Shown here piece by piece: positions 31,362-40,603 of a DNA stretch of 64,000 nt (within the stretch, counting starts at the first letter, position 1; the number at the start of each line of letters is the position of its first letter). Source of the stretch: Arsenicicoccus cauae (GTDB lineage Bacteria; Actinomycetota; Actinomycetes; Actinomycetales; Dermatophilaceae); the NCBI RefSeq assembly GCF_009707125.1, contig NZ_WLVL01000007.1, positions 62,001-126,000 of the forward strand. The letters run 5' to 3'. A model generated the notes under the pieces. The model was not told where the DNA came from and searched no databases. It saw nothing but the letters and a program-made list of their open reading frames with translations. The translations under genes were made by a program, and so were the position numbers.

Positions 31362-32993
31362 CTAGGAAGGGGTTGTTACGCCGAGGCGGGCGCTGTGTTT
31401 CGGGCGTGCTACACGCGGTAACAACCCAGCGTCATCGATGTCGGACGCGGTGCTCGCGGGGTCGCCGTCGACCTCGGCCAGCCACTCCAGCAGTCCCTGC
31501 ACGGTGGCGGTGCACGTGCCGCAGCCCGTCGTGGCGCGCGTGCGGCAGGCGACGTCGTCGACCGTGCGGTCGCCCGCGGCGTGGGCCGCGACGATGTGGG
31601 ACTTGGCGACGCCGTTGCAGCGGCACACGGTCGCCCGCCCCGGGATCAGGGCCGGGGACTGGGAGGTCGGCAGCCCACCACCGCCCTCGCTCGCCCGCAG
31701 CAGCAGCTGGGCGGGGTCGGCCGGCACGGGCAGCCCGCGCTCGTAGGTCGCCGTCAGGTCCGCCGCCAGCTGCGCGTCGCCGACCACGCTCGCCCCCACG
31801 AGCACGCCGTCGCGCACGCCCACCCGGACCCGGCGCCGGGAGCGCAGGTCGGTAACGGTCACGACGCGCACGTCGGTGTCGGCCAGGTCGTCGTCGGGCA
31901 GGGTGCCCAGCGCGACGACCGTGAGGTCCTTGGCCTTGAGTCGTATGACGTCTCCGCCCGCCGCCTCGGGGGCCGGAGCCATCAGCGCAGCCGCCGCCTC
32001 GGGGGTGGAGCCCGTCGGCGCAGCGGCCCCGTCGGTCGGACCCGTCGAGCGCGAGTCGCCCTGTCGCGCCAGGCGTCTCGCGACGGCCGACGCCTGGTCC
32101 CAGCCGGGCGCGAGCAGCCCGCTGCACCCTCCGGGGGGTTCGGCGCAGTCGCCGATCGCCGAGACCCGTGGGTCTGCCAGGGATCTCAGGTCGGAGTCGA
32201 CGAGGACGCCCGCGGCGCAGGGCAGCCCGGCGTCGGCCGCCAGGTCGGAGCGTGGCCGCACACCGGTCGCGACGAGGAGCAGACCGCCCTCGACGACGGA
32301 GCCGTCGGCGAGCCGCAGCCCCGCCACCGCACCGTCGTGGACGACCACCTCGGCCGCCCGGCCGCCCGTGACGACGTCGATCCCGTTGTCGCGCAACGCG
32401 TGCCGCAGCACGGTCGCCGAGGCCGCGTCCAGCTGGCGGTCCAGCGGTCCGGCGCCGGAGTGCACCACGGTGACCGGCACGGCGTGGGCGCGCAGCCCCA
32501 CTGCCGCCTCGACGCCGAGCAGGCCGCCGCCGAGGACGATCGCCCGCCCCACGGATCCCACGCGTGCGAGAACCGCCCGGCAGTCCGCGAGCGTCCGCAG
32601 GGCGTGGACGCCCGAGGGCCACCGCGACGCGTCCTCCAGGCCGGCGAGCGGCGGCACGCGCGGGTCGGCACCGGTCGCGAGCACGACCTGGTCGTAGGGG
32701 TGCTCGTCGCCGTGCTCGTCCACGACCAGCTGGCGCTCGCGGTCCAGGCGCACGGCTGCGACGCCGTCCAGCAGCCGCACCCAGGTGGCGCGGTGCGGCA
32801 TCGCGAGCCCGTCGACGGCCGCGCGTCCGCCGATGACCTCGGACAGCATGAGCCGGTTGTAGGCCCCCTCGGGCTCCGCGCCGATGACGGTGACGTCGAG
32901 GGCGGCGGGGTCGGCATACCGGTCCAGGTCGTCGATCAGTCGCGCCGCCACCATGCCGTGGCCGACGACGACGATGCGGGTGCGGTCAGGCAC
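31362..32993 (-). CDS. nitrate reductase-associated FAD/[2Fe-2S] oxidoreductase (NasB-like electron transfer protein)
   Basis: 543 residues. It matches the first half of NirB: FAD motif IVVVGHGMVAARLIDDL, NAD motif AIVLGGGLLGVEAAVGL (about 172) and a C-terminal BFD-like [2Fe-2S] domain (VCRCNGVAKSHI, RATTGCGTCTATV, about 455-505), but no siroheme domain. Such proteins pass electrons from NAD(P)H to the molybdenum nitrate reductase, here the gene overlapping its start (32986-32993). A nirB duplication is the likely origin. An in-house linker of Ala/Pro/Gly (TGPTDGAAAPTGSTPEAAAA) precedes the iron-sulfur part. ATG 32991-32993. Confidence 0.85.
   Translation of the reverse strand: MPDRTRIVVVGHGMVAARLIDDLDRYADPAALDVTVIGAEPEGAYNRLMLSEVIGGRAAVDGLAMPHRATWVRLLDGVAAVRLDRERQLVVDEHGDEHPYDQVVLATGADPRVPPLAGLEDASRWPSGVHALRTLADCRAVLARVGSVGRAIVLGGGLLGVEAAVGLRAHAVPVTVVHSGAGPLDRQLDAASATVLRHALRDNGIDVVTGGRAAEVVVHDGAVAGLRLADGSVVEGGLLLVATGVRPRSDLAADAGLPCAAGVLVDSDLRSLADPRVSAIGDCAEPPGGCSGLLAPGWDQASAVARRLARQGDSRSTGPTDGAAAPTGSTPEAAAALMAPAPEAAGGDVIRLKAKDLTVVALGTLPDDDLADTDVRVVTVTDLRSRRRVRVGVRDGVLVGASVVGDAQLAADLTATYERGLPVPADPAQLLLRASEGGGGLPTSQSPALIPGRATVCRCNGVAKSHIVAAHAAGDRTVDDVACRTRATTGCGTCTATVQGLLEWLAEVDGDPASTASDIDDAGLLPRVARPKHSARLGVTTPS
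31371..31426 (-). promoter_or_regulatory. inverted repeat before nirB, inside the upstream gene
   Basis: GGTTGTTAC (31371-31379) and GTAACAACC (31418-31426) are a perfect 9-bp inverted pair 38 bases apart, located in the last codons of the FAD oxidoreductase and 41-96 bases from the nirB start. Read on the minus strand, GTTAC followed by GAAAC is present, recalling GlnR half-sites, but the spacing is not the usual n6. It could give nirB its own nitrogen-responsive promoter within the operon. Confidence 0.4.
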
Positions 32994-35160
32994 GGGGATC
33001 TCCTTGGGCGGCGCGGATGCTCACGGCCGTGACCTTGAACTCCGGCATGCCGCTGACGGGGTCGGTGGCGGGGTTGGTGAGGGCGTTGGCGCGCTCGGCC
33101 CCGGGGAAGTGGAAGGGAACGAACACCGACTCGGGCCGGATCTCGCGCGACAGCCGGGCCGGCGCCGTGCACGACCCGCGCGCGGAGGTGAGGGTCACGT
33201 CCTGACCCTCCTCGATCCCGAGGGTGGCGGCCGTCCGCGGGTGCAGCTGCACGAACGCCCGCGGCTCGCCGGCCACCAGCTCGCGAACCCGCCGGGTCTG
33301 CGCCCCCGACTGGTAGTGCTGCAGCACGCGACCGGTGATGGCGTAGTACGGCGCGTCGGAACGCAGCTCGTCGTCCACGCCGCGAGGCTCGACGGGCAGC
33401 ATGCGGGCCCGGCCGTCCGGCGTGGCGAAGCGGTCGAGCAGGGCGCGCGGGGTCCCCGGGTGCGCGGGATCCGGGCAGGGCCAGTGGATCTCGTCCCCGC
33501 GGTCGAGGCGCTCGTGGCTGACGCCGCCGTAGTCCGCGATCCCGCCCGCGCTGGCCCGCGCGAGCTCGTCCATCACGAGCGCGGGATCGGTCTCGAACCG
33601 CGCTGGTGCGCCGAGGCGTCCGGCCAGGGCGGCCCACACATCGAGCTCGCTGCGCACCCCGGGTGGCGGGTCGATCACCTTGCGGCGCCGGATGACTCGC
33701 CCCTCCAGGCTGGTCATCGTGCCCTCCTCCTCGGCCCACTGCGTCACGGGGAGCACGACGTCGGCGAGCAGCGCGGTCTCGGACGGCACGAAGTCGCAGA
33801 CGACGAGCAGGTCCAGGGCGCGCAGGCGCTCGGTGACCTGCACCGCGCCGGGGGCGCTGACGACGAGGTTGGAGCCGTGGACCAGCAGGGCCCGTATGCC
33901 GCCCGGCTCGCCCAGGCGCCCGAGGAGCTGCATCGCGGGGACACCGGGCCCCGGGAGGGTGTCCGGGTCGACGCTCCACACCGCGGCGACGTGCGCCCGC
34001 GCGGCGGGGTCGCTGATGGAGCGGTAGCCGGGCAGCTGGTCGGCCTTCTGGCCGTGCTCGCGCCCGCCCTGCCCGTTGCCCTGACCGGTCAGGCAGCCGT
34101 AGCCCGAGCCGACGCGTCCCGGCAGGCCCAGCGCCAGAGCGAGGTTGATCGCCGCGGTGACGGTGTCGGTGCCGTGCGCGTGCTGCTCCACGCCGCGGCC
34201 GGTGAGCACGTAGGCGCCGGAGCCGGACGCGAGCGGTGCTGCGGCCGCGAGGATCTCGGCGGCGCGGCGCAGGTCGTCGGCGGGGACGCCCGTGACGCGC
34301 TCGACCCGCTCGGGCCACCACTCGGAGACGGAGGCCCGCACGTCCTCGGCCCCGGTGACCCGCTCGGCCAGATAGGGGGTGTCGGCGCGACCCGTCGCCC
34401 AGACGAGGTGCAGCAGGCCGAGGAGCACGACGATGTCGGTGCCGGGGAGCGGCTGCAGGTGCAGGCCGCCCCCGTCATCGGTGAGCGCCGCCGTCGGCGA
34501 GTGGCGGGGGTCCACGACGACGAGGCCGCCGCGCGAGCGCGCACCCGCGAGGTGCTGCACGAAGGGCGGCATCGTCTCGGAGGGGTTGGAGCCCAGCAGC
34601 AGGATCGCCTGCGCTCCACCGAGGTCGGCGAGGGGAAAGGGCAGGCCGCGGTCCAGGCCGAAGGCGCGGTTGGCGCCGGCCGCCGCCGAGGACATGCAGA
34701 ACCGGCCGTTGTAGTCGATGAACGGCGTGCCGAGGGCGACGCGGGCGAACTTGCCTAGGGTGTAAGCCTTCTCGTTGGTGAGGCCGCCGCCGCCGAACAC
34801 CCCGACGCAGTCCTGGCCGTGCTCGTCCTGCAGGGCCAGGAGCCGGGTGGCGATCAGGTCGAGCGCCTCGTCCCAGGTCGCCGGCGCGAGCTCGCCTGCG
34901 GCAGAGCGGATCAGTGGGGTCGTGAGGCGGTCGGCGGCGCCGAGGACGGAGGCGCTGGTCCACCCCTTCTGGCAGAGGCCGCCCCGGTTGGTGGGGAAGT
35001 CCCGCGGCCCCACCGTGGGCAGCGCGGCCTTTTCGGGCGTCAGGTCGAGAGTCAGGGGGGGCGTCAGCGTCATCGCGCACTGCAGCGCGCAGTACGGGCA
35101 GTGCGTGTCGGCGGCGGCCCCCGCGAGAGGGGCGGCGGTCGAGGCGGCGGGGGTCGCCAT
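32986..35160 (-). CDS. nasC: assimilatory nitrate reductase catalytic subunit (molybdopterin oxidoreductase)
   Basis: 724 residues. The N-terminal [4Fe-4S] site is CPYCALQCAM with the last Cys in GGLCQKGW (about 20-65). The molybdopterin domain shows DYNGRFCMSSAAAGANRAFG, in which the Cys would ligate Mo, LLGSNPSETMPP and the NGQGGREHGQKADQLPGYR region of assimilatory (NasA/NarB) enzymes, and a C-terminal dinucleotide-binding domain (VQLHPRTAATLGIEEGQDV). No Tat signal, so cytoplasmic. It reduces nitrate to nitrite, fed by the FAD protein next to it. Start ATG 35158-35160; the same frame stays open to 36642 but that part is the shadow of narK. Confidence 0.92.
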   Translation of the reverse strand: MATPAASTAAPLAGAAADTHCPYCALQCAMTLTPPLTLDLTPEKAALPTVGPRDFPTNRGGLCQKGWTSASVLGAADRLTTPLIRSAAGELAPATWDEALDLIATRLLALQDEHGQDCVGVFGGGGLTNEKAYTLGKFARVALGTPFIDYNGRFCMSSAAAGANRAFGLDRGLPFPLADLGGAQAILLLGSNPSETMPPFVQHLAGARSRGGLVVVDPRHSPTAALTDDGGGLHLQPLPGTDIVVLLGLLHLVWATGRADTPYLAERVTGAEDVRASVSEWWPERVERVTGVPADDLRRAAEILAAAAPLASGSGAYVLTGRGVEQHAHGTDTVTAAINLALALGLPGRVGSGYGCLTGQGNGQGGREHGQKADQLPGYRSISDPAARAHVAAVWSVDPDTLPGPGVPAMQLLGRLGEPGGIRALLVHGSNLVVSAPGAVQVTERLRALDLLVVCDFVPSETALLADVVLPVTQWAEEEGTMTSLEGRVIRRRKVIDPPPGVRSELDVWAALAGRLGAPARFETDPALVMDELARASAGGIADYGGVSHERLDRGDEIHWPCPDPAHPGTPRALLDRFATPDGRARMLPVEPRGVDDELRSDAPYYAITGRVLQHYQSGAQTRRVRELVAGEPRAFVQLHPRTAATLGIEEGQDVTLTSARGSCTAPARLSREIRPESVFVPFHFPGAERANALTNPATDPVSGMPEFKVTAVSIRAAQGDPRA

Positions 35161-35195
35161 ACCGGCAATCTCCTCTCCTGGCAGGGACGCTCTCG

Positions 35196-36611
35196 TCAGA
35201 TGCGGTGCGCGGCGACGCTGGACCCGCGCCGCAGGTAGACCGCCCAGGTGAGGCCGAGCAGCAGCAGGTAGGCGCAGACGAAGGCCCACAGCGCGGCCTG
35301 CAGCGAGCCGGTCAACGACGTGGACAGGGCGAAGCCGCGCGGGATCAGGAAGCCGCCGAAGGCACCCACCGCGCCGGCGATGCCGATGCAGCCGGCGGCG
35401 GCCTTCTTGGCGCGGAGCAGGGCGTCGGCGCCGCCCTCGGAGGTGGCGGTGAAGACCGCGGGGATCATCCGGTAGACGGAGCCGTTGCCCAGCCCCGAGA
35501 CCACGAAGAGCAGCAGGAACGCGCCGAAGAACAGCGCGAAGCTGTGCGCCCGCAGGCCCATGATGGCGCCGACGGCGCCGATCGCCATGACCACGAACGA
35601 GATGCAGGTGATCGTGGCCCCGCCGAAGCGGTCGGCCAGGCGGCCGCCGAGCGGTCGGGAGAGCGACCCGACCAGCGCGCCGAGGAAGGCGAGGTTGAGG
35701 CTCATCTCGGGGAACTGCGCCTTGAGCAGCGTGGGGAAGGCGCCGGAGTAGCCGATGAACGACCCGAAGGTGCCGATGTAGATGACCGACAGCAGCCAGG
35801 TGTGCGGGTGCCGCGCGGCGCGGGCGTAGGACCGTCGGTCGGACCGGGTGCCGGCGATGTTGTCCATGCAGCGCCACGCGAGCACGGCGGCGAGCAGCAC
35901 GAGCGGGATGAACATCAGGCCGGCCCGGTCCAGCGCGACGCCGGAAGCCGTGACGATCACGAGGGGGACGGCGAGCTGCACGGCGGCCGTGCCGAGGTTG
36001 CCGCCGGCGGCGTTGAGGCCGAGGGCGGCGCCCTTCTCGCGCTCGGGGTAGAAGAACGAGATGTTGGCCATCGAGGAGCTGAAGTTGCCGCCACCCACGC
36101 CGGCCAGCGCCGCGATCAGCAGCAGCACGCCGAACGGCGTCTCCGGGTGCTGCACGGCCCACGCGAGGCCGAGGGTCGGCAGGAGGAGCAGCAGCGCCGA
36201 GATCGTCGTCCACGTGCGCCCGCCGAAGGCCGGCACGGCGAAGGTGTAGGGCACGCGCAGCGTCGCCCCGACCAGGGACGGCACGGACACGAGCCAGAAC
36301 ATCTGGTCCACGGTGAGCGTGAACCCGGCCCGCGGCAGCTGCGGCACGACGATCGACCAGACCGCCCACACCGCGAAGCCCAGGAACTCCGCGAAGACGG
36401 ACAGGGCCAGGTTGCGGCGGGCGATGGTGCGCCCGCCGTGGTCCCACTGACCAGCGGACTCGGGGTCCCAGCCCACGAGGGTGCGGCCGGAGGCTCGGGT
36501 GAGTCCGGGGGCCAGCTCGCCGGGGGACGGCGTGTATGTCGTGGACGTTCCCGCGGCGCTGGCGGGGGCGCCCGCGGCGCTGGTGGAGGTGCGGCTCGTC
36601 GTGCTGCTCAT
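35196..36611 (-). CDS. narK: nitrate/nitrite MFS transporter NarK
   Basis: 471 residues, 12 helices. Signature features of the nitrate/nitrite porter family are present: FAVWAVWSIVVPQLPRAGF near helix 1, RVPYTFAVPAFGGRTWT with the nitrate-binding Arg, the glycine-rich nitrate signature ALAGVGGGNFSSSMANISFF, and GSLSRPLGGRLADRFGG with the second one AGAVGAFGGFLIPRGFA. It brings nitrate in for the reductases downstream. First gene of the narK-nas-nirB-nirD-cobA-cbiX operon. A stretch of Ala/Ser/Thr precedes the first helix. Confidence 0.93.
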   Translation of the reverse strand: MSSTTSRTSTSAAGAPASAAGTSTTYTPSPGELAPGLTRASGRTLVGWDPESAGQWDHGGRTIARRNLALSVFAEFLGFAVWAVWSIVVPQLPRAGFTLTVDQMFWLVSVPSLVGATLRVPYTFAVPAFGGRTWTTISALLLLLPTLGLAWAVQHPETPFGVLLLIAALAGVGGGNFSSSMANISFFYPEREKGAALGLNAAGGNLGTAAVQLAVPLVIVTASGVALDRAGLMFIPLVLLAAVLAWRCMDNIAGTRSDRRSYARAARHPHTWLLSVIYIGTFGSFIGYSGAFPTLLKAQFPEMSLNLAFLGALVGSLSRPLGGRLADRFGGATITCISFVVMAIGAVGAIMGLRAHSFALFFGAFLLLFVVSGLGNGSVYRMIPAVFTATSEGGADALLRAKKAAAGCIGIAGAVGAFGGFLIPRGFALSTSLTGSLQAALWAFVCAYLLLLGLTWAVYLRRGSSVAAHRI

Positions 36612-36788
36612 CGGGGCTCCCGGTCGTGTGAGGGCTGCTCACGATCGACGCTAGGGAGCCCGTCGGCTCAGGCTGTTGCCCCCGTGTTGCGATGACGTCA
36701 ACGGATCACCTGATCCACGAGGCGCCGTTAACCTGCCGGACCCACGACCGTCCGGACGTGCTCCGGGGGCGCTCCGGGGGCGCTCCGG

Positions 36789-37871
36789 TCAGTGCCAGGC
36801 ACCCCGCCAGTAGGCCGGCGGGTAGGGCGCGTCGTGCTGGTCGACGCCCAGCTCGTGGGCGGCGCGCAGCGGCCAGGACGGGTCGCGCAGCGCGGCCCGG
36901 GCCAGGAGCACGGCGTCGGCGAGGCCGGCGTCGAGGATCTCCTGGGCCTGACGCGGCTCCGTGATCAGCCCCACCGCGGCCGTGGGGATCTCGGCGCCCT
37001 CGCGCACCTCGGCGGCCAGCGGCACCTGGTAGCCCGGCCCCACGGGGATCGCCGCCTGGGTCACGCCGCCGCTGGACACGTCGACCAGGTCGGCGCCGTG
37101 CTCGCGCAGCGTGCGCGAGAGCGCGGTCGTCTGCTCGATGTCCCAGCCGCCCTCGATCCAGTCGGTGCCCGAGAGGCGCACGAGCACCGGCTTGTCCTGC
37201 GGCCAGACGGCGCGGACGGCGTCGAGCACCTCGACCACGATGCGCGAACGTCCCTGCAGGTCACCGCCATAATCGTCGGTGCGCTTGTTGGACAGCGGCG
37301 AGAGGAACTGGTGCAGCAGGTAGCCGTGGGCCGCGTGGATCTCGACCGTGTCGAAGCCCGCCTCGTCGGCGCGGCGCGCGGCGTCCACGAAGTCCCGCAC
37401 CACCTGGGCGATCTCGTCGGTCGTCAGCTCGTGCGGCACGACCAGACCGTCTCCGGGCTCGGAGGAGGGGGCGACCGGCTCCCAGCCGCCCTCGTCGGCG
37501 GGGACGGTGCCCTCGGGCGCGCCCTCCCACCAGCGGTAGGTCGACGCCTTGCGTCCCGCGTGCGCCAGCTGCACGCCGATCGCCGCGCCCTGCCCGTGCA
37601 CGAACTCCGTGATGCGCGACCAGGCGTCGCGCTGCTCGTCGTTCCACAGGCCCGTGTCCTCGGGGCTGATGCGCCCCTCGGGGGACACCGCCGTCGCCTC
37701 GGTCAGGATCAGCCCGAAGCCGCCCTGCGCCCGGGCACCCAGGTGCACCAGGTGCCAGTCGGTGGGGACACCGTCCCGCTTCTCCACGGAGTACTGGCAC
37801 ATCGGCGCCAGCCAGACGCGGTTGCGGATCGTGAGGCTGCGCAGGGTGATCGGCGCGAACAAAGATGTCAT
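36789..37871 (-). CDS. NADH:flavin oxidoreductase, Old Yellow Enzyme (YqjM-like)
   Basis: 360 residues from ATG 37869-37871 (MTSLFAPITLRSLTIRNR). Typical OYE TIM barrel: LAPMCQYSVE (FMN and the YqjM Cys at C-Q-Y), LTEATAVSPEGRISPEDTGL, GVQLAHAGRKAST with the active-site H-A-G-R-K, GFDTVEIHAAHGYLLHQFLS with H-A-A-H, and VLVRLSGTDWIEGG. It reduces activated C=C bonds with NADPH. The intergenic stretch to narK (36612-36788) contains GTTAAC and a short GCTCCGGGGGC duplication (36760-36781). Physiological substrate unknown. Confidence 0.9.
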   Translation of the reverse strand: MTSLFAPITLRSLTIRNRVWLAPMCQYSVEKRDGVPTDWHLVHLGARAQGGFGLILTEATAVSPEGRISPEDTGLWNDEQRDAWSRITEFVHGQGAAIGVQLAHAGRKASTYRWWEGAPEGTVPADEGGWEPVAPSSEPGDGLVVPHELTTDEIAQVVRDFVDAARRADEAGFDTVEIHAAHGYLLHQFLSPLSNKRTDDYGGDLQGRSRIVVEVLDAVRAVWPQDKPVLVRLSGTDWIEGGWDIEQTTALSRTLREHGADLVDVSSGGVTQAAIPVGPGYQVPLAAEVREGAEIPTAAVGLITEPRQAQEILDAGLADAVLLARAALRDPSWPLRAAHELGVDQHDAPYPPAYWRGAWH

Positions 37872-38006
37872 GGGGGCGGCAACCCCGCGACGCCCGCTCC
37901 TGTTCCCCTGCATCCTCCCTGCATCCTCCCGGCCTGCACCCGGCCGGCAACCGGCGTCGTCCTCTGCGAGATGGGCACGTGTCCGTCGGCTGCCTAGGCT
38001 GAGCCC

Positions 38007-38411
38007 ATGAATCCCTTCCTCACCGAGGCCTTCGCCGAGTCCCTGCTCGACCAGTCGCTCACCGGGGTGACCGAGCGGGGCGGGTGGCTCGGGTCGTTCG
38101 TGGCCAAGCGGCTGGTCACGGTGACCGCGAGCTCGCTGATCGAGATGCCCGGGCCGTATGCCGACGCCCTGTCCCGTCTCAAGGCGGTGCGCGGCGAGGG
38201 CCCGGACCCGCGGGACACCGACGAGGGGCGCGCGTGGGGATACTCCTGGGTCGATCGCGGCGGGGTCATGCCCGTCGTGCTCGTGGCGTGGCTGATCGAG
38301 GGGCAGTCACCCGTCCACGTGGAGGCGTTCACCAAGGCCAGGGCGGGCGACACGAGCTCCGCCGAGCGGGCCATCGCCGATCTCGCGAGCCGCCTGCGCG
38401 TGGAGGGCTGA
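38007..38411 (+). CDS. conserved hypothetical protein
   Basis: 134 residues beginning MNPFLTEAFAESLLDQSLTG. Mixed alpha/beta, no membrane helix; MPVVLVAWLIEGQSPVHVEA is a strand-rich core and AERAIADLASRLRVEG a terminal helix. Divergent from the OYE gene; codon usage is normal for the region. I do not recognise the family. Confidence 0.65.
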   Translation: MNPFLTEAFAESLLDQSLTGVTERGGWLGSFVAKRLVTVTASSLIEMPGPYADALSRLKAVRGEGPDPRDTDEGRAWGYSWVDRGGVMPVVLVAWLIEGQSPVHVEAFTKARAGDTSSAERAIADLASRLRVEG

Positions 38412-38619
38412 CCCCGACCGCGCCGACCGCTTGCGGCCCGGTGGGCCCCGCTGCGCGCCGCCTCTCGACGGCAGGAGGGTGGCCAGGAGCGGCGGGACGG
38501 GCAGGGGGGCGGCAGAATGGCGGGGTTCGCGATGTGGGAGGGCCTTCCCGGCATACGGGACCGTCCCTAGGCTCGAGCCCACTGCGCCGAGACCACGGCG
38601 ACCCACCTCGGAGGTCGCG

Positions 38620-39921
38620 ATGACCACCCAGCCCGTGCCTGCGCGGCGCCGCCTCCACCCCGCGTGGATCGTGGCCGTCGTCACGCTGGGCGCGCTCGTC
38701 GCGGGCGCGGCCTTCCGCTCCTCGACCGGGGTGCTGCTCGAGCCGATCGAGCGCGAGCTCGGCTGGAGCCGGGCGACCACGTCTGGTGCGGTGAGCCTCA
38801 ACCTCGTGCTCTACGGCGTGGTCGCGCCGTTCGCCGCCGCGCTGATGGAGAGCTGGGGCGTCCGCAAGGTCGTCACCATCGCCCTCGCCGTCGTCGGCAT
38901 CGCGAGCGGCATGACCATCGTCATGACCCAGCCGTGGCAGCTGTGGCTGCTGTGGGGCCTGCTCATCGGGACCGGCACGGGCGCGATGGCGCTGGTGCTC
39001 GGCGCGATCGTCGCCAACCGGTGGTTCGACGAGCGCCGGGGCCTGGTCACCGGGCTCTTCTCCGCCGCCAACGCCACGGGTCAGCTGATCTTCCTGCCGC
39101 TCATCGCGGCCGCCGCGGAGGGACCGGGCTGGCGCTACGCCGCCGGGGTGACGGCCGTGCTCGCCCTGCTCATGGCCGCGCTCGTCGCGGTCTTCCTGCG
39201 CGACCGGCCGGCCGACATCGGGACCCTGCCGTACGGCGCGACCGAGCCGCCGCCCCCCGAGGTCCGCCGCTACGCCAACCCCGCGTCGCAGGCCCTCGCC
39301 GTGCTGCGGCGCGCGAGCCGGACGTGGCCGTTCTGGGCGCTGGTGCTGACCTTCTTCGTGTGCGGGTGGTCGACCAACGGCCTCGTGCAGACCCACTTCG
39401 TGTCGGCGGCCCACGACCACGGGATGCCCGCGACGACGGCGGCCGGGCTGCTCGCGGTGGTCGGGATCTTCGACCTGGTGGGGACGGTCGCGTCCGGGTG
39501 GCTGACCGACCGGATGGACTCGCGCTACCTGCTCGCCGCCTACTACGGCCTGCGCGGGCTGTCGCTGCTGACCGTCCACGAGCTGCTCGCCTCGACCGTT
39601 CAGCCGGCGTTGTGGGTGTTCATCGTGTTCTACGGCCTCGACTGGGTGGCGACCGTGCCGCCGACCGTGGCGCTGTGCCGCCAGTTCTACGGCAGCGAGG
39701 ACTCCGGCGTGGTGTTCGGCTGGACCTATGCCTCGCACATGATCGGCGCCGGCATCGGCGCCAGCGTCGCCGGAGGCATCCGCGAGGCGACGGGCAGCTA
39801 TCACGGCGCCTGGATCGTGGCCGCGGGGCTGTGCGTCGTGGCGTGCGTGTGCGCGCTGACCATCCCGAGGCGTGGCGCGCCGGTGCGCTTCGAGATGGCG
39901 ATGGAGCCGTCCGACCCCTAG
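38620..39921 (+). CDS. MFS transporter (oxalate/formate antiporter or monocarboxylate-like)
   Basis: 433 residues, 12 helices. FRSSTGVLLEPIERELGWSR after helix 1 and NRWFDERRGLVTGLFSAANA in the central loop are typical of the OFA/MCT-like MFS branch; GWLTDRMDSRYLLAAYYGLR begins the second half, and FYGSEDSGVVFGWTYASHMI is near the end. ATG 38620 has GGAGG at 38610-38614. Its stop overlaps the minus-strand YgjV-like gene by four bases. Substrate probably a small carboxylate, unproven. Confidence 0.87.
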   Translation: MTTQPVPARRRLHPAWIVAVVTLGALVAGAAFRSSTGVLLEPIERELGWSRATTSGAVSLNLVLYGVVAPFAAALMESWGVRKVVTIALAVVGIASGMTIVMTQPWQLWLLWGLLIGTGTGAMALVLGAIVANRWFDERRGLVTGLFSAANATGQLIFLPLIAAAAEGPGWRYAAGVTAVLALLMAALVAVFLRDRPADIGTLPYGATEPPPPEVRRYANPASQALAVLRRASRTWPFWALVLTFFVCGWSTNGLVQTHFVSAAHDHGMPATTAAGLLAVVGIFDLVGTVASGWLTDRMDSRYLLAAYYGLRGLSLLTVHELLASTVQPALWVFIVFYGLDWVATVPPTVALCRQFYGSEDSGVVFGWTYASHMIGAGIGASVAGGIREATGSYHGAWIVAAGLCVVACVCALTIPRRGAPVRFEMAMEPSDP

Positions 39922-40520
39922 AGCTCGCGCACCCAGCGGTCACCGTCTGGCGCAAAACCCATGGCCTGCAGGTATCTGCGGTGGACGTCGGTCTCGGCCG
40001 TGGCGACCACGCGGCGGATGCCCTTGCCCCGCAAGGCGCCGGCGCGGTCGGCATACAGCCATCGCCCGATGCGCGAGTCTCGATAGGCGTGCATGACGTA
40101 GTCGAGGTCGACGTGCAGGTCGCGACCGTCCCTGCGCCCCAGCAGCGCCCCCGCGGGCAGGCCCTCGCGCGTCAGGACGAAGGCCACGTCGTCGAGGTGC
40201 GCGCTCGTGAATCCTGGCTGGCTGCGGTGGATGTCGTCGAGGTGGGTGCGCAGGAAGTCCGTGAGGTAGGGGTCCTCGTGGTGCACCTCCACCATCCCGA
40301 GGTCCTGGCGCGGGCCGAGCTCGCGGCGCAGGTGCCAGACGTTGATCAGCGCGATGATCGCGTTGGACACGATGACCGGCCACGCCCCGATCAAGGCGCC
40401 ATAGACCACGAAGGTGACCGACCCCACGAACGAGATGACCCGCAGTCGCACGACCGAGGTCATCGCCAGCGACGTGACGATGAGGGCGGACGCGAGATAG
40501 CCGACGAGCTCGGTGGTCAT
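39918..40520 (-). CDS. YgjV-like membrane protein with C-terminal acetyltransferase-like domain
   Basis: 200 residues. Three N-terminal helices (VGYLASALIVTSLAMTS, SFVGSVTFVVYGALIGAW, SNAIIALINVWHL) match the YgjV family. From about residue 90 the soluble part (VEVHHEDPYLTDFLRTHLDD ... RIGRWLYADRAGALRGKGIR, VHRRYLQAMGFAP) has the strand-helix order and G-F ending of a GNAT domain. Role unknown. Start at ATG 40518-40520, preceded by GAGGTGG. Confidence 0.8.
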   Translation of the reverse strand: MTTELVGYLASALIVTSLAMTSVVRLRVISFVGSVTFVVYGALIGAWPVIVSNAIIALINVWHLRRELGPRQDLGMVEVHHEDPYLTDFLRTHLDDIHRSQPGFTSAHLDDVAFVLTREGLPAGALLGRRDGRDLHVDLDYVMHAYRDSRIGRWLYADRAGALRGKGIRRVVATAETDVHRRYLQAMGFAPDGDRWVREL

Positions 40521-40603
40521 GCCCCACCTCATCACGTCCGGGCCGTCGAGTCCCGCAGATCAGCTCGTATGCCGACCCGCCCGCCGCACGACGGGCCCGG
40601 GCA

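Noticed and set aside
35196-36642. Open extension of the nitrate reductase frame to 1218 residues
   Set aside because: The extra 490 residues are Arg/Pro-rich and lie opposite in frame to narK; the iron-sulfur Cys motif starts right after ATG 35160.
36612-36788. GlnR operator before narK
   Set aside because: GTTAAC and GTTGC-like half-sites exist but not with the n6 spacing of a proper a-b box.
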